Both the position numbers and the translations under genes were made by a program. Below, piece after piece: positions 59,111-64,000 of a DNA stretch of 64,000 nt. Where the stretch lies: NCBI GenBank assembly GCA_009741485.1, contig CM019229.1, positions 1,387,440 to 1,451,439 on the forward strand, read 5' to 3'. The notes under the pieces are model-generated. The model was not told the DNA's origin, did no database searches, and saw only the letters and a program-made list of their open reading frames with translations. Source of the DNA: Malurus cyaneus samueli. Its lineage: Eukaryota > Chordata > Aves > Passeriformes > Maluridae. Numbering within the stretch: position 1 is the first letter of the stretch; each line of letters starts with the position of its first letter.

Positions 59111-60185
59111 TCCAAAAAGCCAAAAAAAAAATGCAGCAATGGCAAGTTTTAGCGCTTGGGTCTTGCTTCCCATTCCCTTTTCTGGCAATCTTCTCCCAAG
59201 GACAGTGATCTGTCGCTCATTAAAAGAAAATACAACGCTATCTTACATGACATGTGGCTGGGACATTTATGATTGGAAAGAATTACGGCTTCCATCTGTG
59301 TTTCCAGTTTCTTCCATCTAAAATACCTCCCCCTCGATCTCATCATAAAGTGCACAAAACAATATTTCACTGCATGTGGCTATAATGTCGATAGCAAAAC
59401 TTCAGAGCATCAGTCTTTACACAACACACACGGACTCTGCTCTCTGAATCTGAGGCTCCTTATCTGAAAATTATCTCATCAGGCAAACTGCTTTGCTTTT
59501 CACTTTTTGCTCTTTCTGACTCTGCAAGTTTAACGTTACAGGACCATCCATGGGTCACACAGCAGTGGATCTAAGGAGATGCTCAGGGAGCCTGCTCTGC
59601 CTGGCCGAGCCATGCCCAGGGCTCGTGAGGGACACGAGAGGGACAGGAGGGATTCAGGGAACAGGTGCACCACTCTACCCTGAGTGATGTTCTCCAGACC
59701 CACAGCTCTCTCCAGTTCCAGCAACCTGAAACTCAGCAACCACTGGGGAAAAAGAACTGCAACAAATCTGGGCTCAGTCCCGTGAGCCCCAGAATGACTG
59801 TAGAGGGCAATCACTCCCCCCACCCCGGTGCCATCTGTACCCTCATGTGCAGGGACAGTTCCACTGCCTTCCCACCCCTCGGGCTGTGATGCCAGCAGGA
59901 CACACTGTTGCCAGCTGCCAGACACCCGCTAACGTGGGAAACGCGGATCCACACACGGAGCCTCACGCTGCAAACACCATCTGCCTCCCATCCCCGCGCT
60001 GCCAGCGCTGCCAGCAGCCAGGGACCTGCCACCGCACGGGACGAGCCATCCCACACAGCCCCGAGCAACAATTTCAGCAGTGTTCCCAGCCCAGCAGGGC
60101 AGCACTCGGCACCTGGCCAGGCTGGCAAAGCACGGAACGGCCCTGGTGTGACACACGTGGGTCACCTCCCCAGCACAGCCCTCGG
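59111..60185. other. RGS3 intron sequence with an AT-rich candidate regulatory block
   Basis: 59,150-59,530 is AT-rich, non-repetitive and lies between two CpG islands. It contains two GATA-type sites (CTTATCTGAAAATTATCTC). The rest, to 60,185, is unique. Confidence 0.45.
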
Positions 60186-60199
60186 CACAAGGCCAGCGG

Positions 60200-60452
60200 G
60201 AACACACCGGGCAGGTGATCCTGGCTCCTGGGTGGGTTTTCCAGCTGGAACACACCGGGCAGGTGATCCTGGCTCCTGGGTGGGTTTTCCAGCTGGAACA
60301 CACCGGGCAGGTGATCGCTGGCTCCTGGGTGGGTTTTCCAGCTGGAACACACCGGGCAGGTGATCCTGGCTCCTGGGTGAGTTTTCCAGCGGGAACACAC
60401 CAGGCAGGTGATCGTGGCTCCTGGGTGGGTTTTCCAGCTGGAACACACCAGG
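60200..60452. repeat. 48-bp minisatellite in an RGS3 intron
   Basis: Five copies of a unit starting GAACACACCGGGCAGGTGAT and ending GGGTGGGTTTTCCAGCTG, with copies at 60,200, 60,248, 60,296, 60,345 and 60,393. One copy has an inserted base, and variants CCAGGCAGG and GTGAGTTTT occur in the later copies. Confidence 0.95.
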
Positions 60453-60777
60453 CAAGCCCCTCCTAAGGAAGTTCCCACCTTCCACGTGCTGCTCCTCTTC
60501 CACACACTCGCAAAGAAAGAGTAAGTGGCACCAGACCCAGGGCACAACAGCCAAGGACAGGCACAGCCCCCCAGCTACAGTCACATCTCACAACAAATGC
60601 CACGATAAAAATAATTCCATTTAAAAATTGCTGGTTTCACTCTGTAGCTGCCTCTATAAAGCAATTTTCCCCGGCGCCCCAGCATCACCACAAGGCCCAG
60701 CACCATCACTCCACACTGCTTCCAAACCATGCCCTGGGCAGCGCATCCCCCTTCCCGCAGGATGCCGGATGTCCTAC

Positions 60778-60821
60778 CTTTCCAGGTATTTCTCGGAAAA
60801 GTCCACCATGGCGTGGTACAT
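60778..60821 (-). CDS. RGS3: RGS3 alternative first exon (MYHAMVDFSEKYLER form)
   Basis: A short coding segment starts at ATG 60,821-60,819, reads MYHAMVDFSEKYLE plus two bases, and ends at donor GAAAG|GTAGGA. Its phase 2 fits the common exon 2 (58,071), giving ...EKYLER-AKDMKN. The frame stays open upstream with no stop for a long way, so the true start depends on the transcription start. A TATA-like sequence at 60,879-60,873 would place initiation just ahead of this ATG. The MVDFSEKYLE stretch looks like constrained protein rather than chance coding, but expression is inferred. Confidence 0.65.
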
Positions 60822-60849
60822 GTGGGCCGGCAGCTGGGAGAGGAGCGAG

Positions 60850-61400
60850 TGCCGCACCCCGGCCACCGCACCATAAATACGGGCGGCGCCGGCTGGGACC
60901 GCGCTGCGCAGCCAATGGCGCTGCCCGGAGCTCCCCGGAGCATCCTCTGCCGGCTCAAGGTGAGCGCGGAACCCGCTCGGCAACCGGCCCTGACCCCGCC
61001 GAGCCGGGGGGGCCGCGCCTCCCCCGCCAGCCCCGCTCCTCGGCTCCGCCACGCGGCCGGGGGGACGTCCCTGCTGCAAGGGCTTCGTTTTCATTTCAAG
61101 TGCCGGGGGGGAAATAATAAAAAAAGAGCTAAAAATAGTCGGCAGCGATGAGGCAGCGCGGGCCGACAGTGCCGCTCGCTGGCACAGCCGGCGAGGCCGG
61201 GCAGCTGCATGTGCGGCCCCCTCGCACCCCGAGCCGCTGGAACAACGTGTGGCTGCTCCACCTGCCCGGCACACGTGGACCCGGGCACAGGACACACAGC
61301 CCCGGGCATCCCCGTGGCCCTGGCACCCGGCCGGACCCGCGCTCTGGAGGAGTTGGTGCCGAACATCCTCACCCGTGCGCCTGCCCCGCTCAGCTGCAGC
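60850..61400. promoter_or_regulatory. CpG-rich block upstream of the alternative first exon
   Basis: High CpG density begins at the TATA-like site and extends away from the minus-strand exon. It probably represents a second RGS3 promoter island. The open minus-strand frame through it is a by-product of base composition. Confidence 0.5.
60873..60879 (-). promoter_or_regulatory. TATA-like element for the alternative RGS3 first exon
   Basis: The minus strand reads GCCCGTATTTATGGTG in strongly G/C-rich surroundings. It is about 52 bases upstream of the ATG at 60,821, so initiation about 30 bases downstream would leave a 5' leader of some 20-25 bases. Confidence 0.4.
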
Positions 61401-61968
61401 TGTGTCTGAGGACAGCAAAGGCCACGGCTGCCTTGTCCTTGCTCGGAGCCACGTTTTGGCCCCCCAAAGCCTTACCGGGAGCAGCCGGTGTCCCTCGGGG
61501 GTCCCTGCGGTCCCTGCTCCCTCCGCTGCCACAGATGTGCCGCGAGAGCTGAGCCTGACCCGCGGGGGGAAACCTCCCCATTCCACCTCCCCATTGCTCC
61601 TCCCGGCATGGGGCCAGCGGGAAGGAGGCCCCCAGCTCAGATTTCACCGCTTCCCTGTCCTCTGCCTGAACTCTCTGCAAGCTGGTTTTCCCAAGAGAAG
61701 GGGTCTTCACCCCATCAGAACACTGCGGAAGGGGGTGCCCCCAGCTGGGCTGGAGAGTGCCCCCACACACCCCCACCACCCTCCCCAGAAACAATTCCAT
61801 CTGGAGTGAGACCCCAGGTCATGCATTTGCTGCTGCCTCTCTGGAAAAAGTCAGGGGAAAAGACAGGAGAGCCCTAAGGGCTGGCTGCTGGTACCAGCAG
61901 GGCTCAGCCGAGGTGACCCCACAAACAGCCCTGGCTCGCTCTGCTGCCACCCCTGATGTGACACTTAC
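61401..61968. other. RGS3 intron sequence
   Basis: Unique sequence between the CpG block and the internal exon. No additional exon recognised. Confidence 0.5.
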
Positions 61969-62042
61969 AGGCTCCTGCTCCGTTTCTTGCGGGAGGTCTC
62001 GTCCCCTTCGTCACAGCTGCACTCGGGGTCAGCTCCACTCAG
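61969..62042 (-). CDS. RGS3: RGS3 internal exon of longer isoforms
   Basis: 74 bases between acceptor ttctcccacag and donor GAGCCT|GTAAG. It encodes LSGADPECSCDEGDETSRKK followed by RSRS plus two bases of a leucine codon. The acidic-then-basic pattern SGAD...DEGDETSRKKRSRSL aligns with the exon that precedes AKDMKN in long mammalian RGS3 (PDZ-containing forms). Phase 2 at the 3' end joins exon 2 as ...SL-AKDMKN. The preceding exon, expected to end the serine-rich long-isoform region, is not found in the remaining 2 kb and probably lies outside the window. Confidence 0.82.
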
Positions 62043-62739
62043 CTGTGGGAGAAGAGAAAAGCGGCATCTGTATCACCACAGCAGGACATGTCCATGGGGT
62101 CACTCTGTGTCACCAACCAGCAGGGCCAGCACGGCCATGGTCCCCACAGCCACACAGAGCAGACCCACAGCACCCACAGGGCTCCTCCCTCATGATGGCG
62201 ATGGCAGGGGACAAGCTTGGCACAGGAACCCCTCTCCCCTCTCTCGTTTCTCATCCTGTACCACCTGCAGCCCCTGCTCTTCCTGGAGTGTCCAAGCAGC
62301 CCCCACATTTGGTGGCCCAGGCACCCTCCAGGCTCAAGGTGTTGACTGTGGCACCTCCTACACGGGGGACATTCACATCTCTGTTCCTGATGCTCCTACT
62401 GCTGCCATGAACGGGCACAGGGACCTCTCCCCAACTCAAAGAGCCCCCCAGAACCAGGCTGAGCACCCCAAATCGATCAGGAGCTCCCAGAAGTCCCCAG
62501 GCAGGAAAAATCAGAGCAGTTCACCCATCATTGAATCACATCATTGCAGTTTACAAGTCTGAGGAGCATCCAGAGGCCTCTGCTCCCCAACCACTGACCC
62601 AGGATAAGCCAAAGGGACCTGGGATGTGCCACGAGCTCGGGGCAGCCTCCACACAGCCCCTGGGGCAGGCGGGGAGACCCCTGGATTCACCACAGCACGG
62701 GGTCTTCAATCCATCCCTTCCTGCACGCCGCAGATGCTC

Positions 62740-63310
62740 ACAGCGCGCCCTGCATCCCGCCCTGCAGCACCCCCGACCCGGCAGGGGCTCACCCCGCGCT
62801 CCGGGGGCTGCCAGGCGCTTTCCAGGATCAGCACCCGCGGCCGGGCCGTGGGAACGCAGCGCTCAGCCCGCAGCCCCGCGCCCGAGCCTTCGGACATTTC
62901 CTTCCACGCTGTGCCCGCGTTTCCGGAGCTTATCGGCCCCGAACAATGCGGCCCTCGCCGAGCGCCTTCCCCGGGCCGCTCCGGCCCCGGCAGACGGGCT
63001 GGCCGGGGCTTCCTGCCATTGTCCGGAGAGGCTCCGTGCTCGGGGACAAAAGGCAGCAGCCGAGCTCTCCCGAGGAGTCCCAGCGCTCCCCGCAGCGCCC
63101 AGTACAACAACCAGCTCTGCGGGACGGAGGAGAGCAGGGAGGAACAGAGGGCACGAAGAGGTTAAAAAGGGCCGTGGAATGAGCCCCTCTGAAACACTCC
63201 CAGATGGGAAAAGAACCGAGAGCCTTGATGGATGTGATGGCCCTGCGGCCGAGGCCACCCGGTGCAGGCGCTGCCAGCGCTCGACCGCTTGGCGGGGGAA
63301 TTCCACATGG
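62740..63310. promoter_or_regulatory. CpG-rich block upstream of the RGS3 internal exon
   Basis: Another CpG-dense block, including many GCG and CGC triplets at 62,760-63,080. I found no exon in it with convincing splice sites and coding. It may be a promoter for another isoform, or an orphan CpG island. Confidence 0.4.
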
Positions 63311-63503
63311 GAATTGTACATCAGTGTCCTGCTCCAAAAACCTCGGAGGTTTCACTGAACTATTCAAAGGCATAGATGAATAAAATTCCCTCCAAAGTGT
63401 AGGCAGGGGGTGGCAGTAGCCCAAAACCCCATGGATGTGGCAGCTCAGCTCCGTGTCCGGCTTCCCTGACTGCTGCAGACGCTCCACAGGCAGCTGGGCA
63501 AGG

Positions 63504-63730
63504 GGAGAGGGAGAATGGGAGTGGGGCAATGGGAGCAGATCAGTGGGAATGGGGCAGTGGGAACGGGACACTGGGAATGGGGCAGTGGGAATGGGGCAGT
63601 GGGAACGGGACACTGGGAATGGGGCAGTGGGAATGGGACAGTGGGAACAGGATACTGGGAATGGGGCAGTGGGAACGGGACAGTGGGGAGGGGACAGTGG
63701 GAACAGAGCAGTGCAAACAGGGCACTAGGA
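63504..63730. repeat. 14-bp minisatellite GGGAATGGGGCAGT
   Basis: About fifteen units alternating GGGAATGGGGCAGT and GGGAACGGGACACT types, giving a partly regular higher-order order. Very G-rich on the plus strand. Confidence 0.93.
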
Positions 63731-64000
63731 ACAGGCAGAGGTGCCCAAGGGGACACACGGGCAGGGGGGTGAATGCTCCGGGCAGCCAGAGCTGCTGCAG
63801 GCTCACTGCTCTCACCGCCGGCACCGGCTGCCCAATCCCTGCCCCAAAAACCCTGCGCCAGAGCAGTTTAACCCAGGCGAGCTCGGTTCACCTCTGCAGG
63901 AAAACATCCACCCAGAGCAGAGCAGGAAGAGCAGCCAGAGGCTCCCGGGGCGGGGTGCGGCTCGTTATGGGGTGCCCCAGCGGGGACACGCAGCGAGCTC

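Larger units (their letters stand above)
62043..64000. other. RGS3 upstream intron, containing a CpG block and a minisatellite
   Basis: No further RGS3 exon found up to the window edge. 63,504-63,730 is a 14-bp minisatellite. Confidence 0.5.

Noticed and set aside
60200..60452. CRISPR-like array of direct repeats
   Set aside because: The 48-bp units are contiguous with no unique spacers, and the context is a vertebrate intron.
60774..61586. 270-residue minus-strand protein
   Set aside because: Only the last 15 codons look like RGS3. The rest is CpG-island sequence that is open in several frames and probably lies upstream of the transcription start.

Overview
This window is vertebrate nuclear DNA, most likely from a songbird (passerine) and probably from a GC-rich microchromosome. 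The evidence is at least fourteen CR1 LINE fragments in both orientations, solo-LTR-like elements of avian endogenous-retrovirus type, many G/C-rich minisatellites, CpG-rich blocks and large introns with GT/AG splice sites. I saw no bacterial, organellar or viral gene layout. In mammals and birds RGS3 lies in the block corresponding to human 9q32, which I recall as chicken chromosome 17; that placement is from memory.

The only protein-coding gene I can support is RGS3 (regulator of G-protein signalling 3), on the minus strand. Five exons (58,290 down to 55,791) splice in perfect phase into a 210-residue short isoform with a complete RGS domain. Two further upstream exons end in the same splice phase and join the same second exon: an alternative first exon at 60,821-60,778 and an internal exon of longer isoforms at 62,042-61,969. 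CpG-rich blocks surround the alternative starts. A roughly 1 kb 3' UTR ends at a poly(A) signal near 54,767 and carries a canonical AU-rich nonamer. All these forms would share the RGS core and differ only at the N terminus.

The remaining 54 kb (1-54,740) looks intergenic or regulatory, downstream of RGS3. From left to right it holds: a GA microsatellite at the left edge; a GATT/GGCAGG minisatellite (2.14-2.73 kb); two complementary polypurine/polypyrimidine arrays with related flanks (5.2-6.8 kb); an 805-bp LTR-like insertion with a 5-bp target-site duplication (6.95-7.76 kb); an AT-rich TCAATAAA-type array (11.06-11.51 kb); a three-copy 70-bp repeat (11.74-11.96 kb); AT-rich unique sequence that may be conserved non-coding DNA (13.3-14.7 kb); further minisatellites and CR1 copies (15-29 kb); and a second LTR-like element carrying a 57-bp internal expansion (32.8-33.5 kb).

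The most striking structure is a recent direct tandem duplication of about 6.87 kb (34,626-41,492 and 41,493-48,365). Its junction falls inside a chimeric CR1 element, as expected for unequal recombination between two CR1 copies in the same orientation. The second copy carries a cluster of one-base homopolymer deletions, so local consensus quality needs checking. From 48.7 to 54.7 kb the sequence is mostly unique, with one block at 49.03-49.33 kb that resembles a conserved enhancer.
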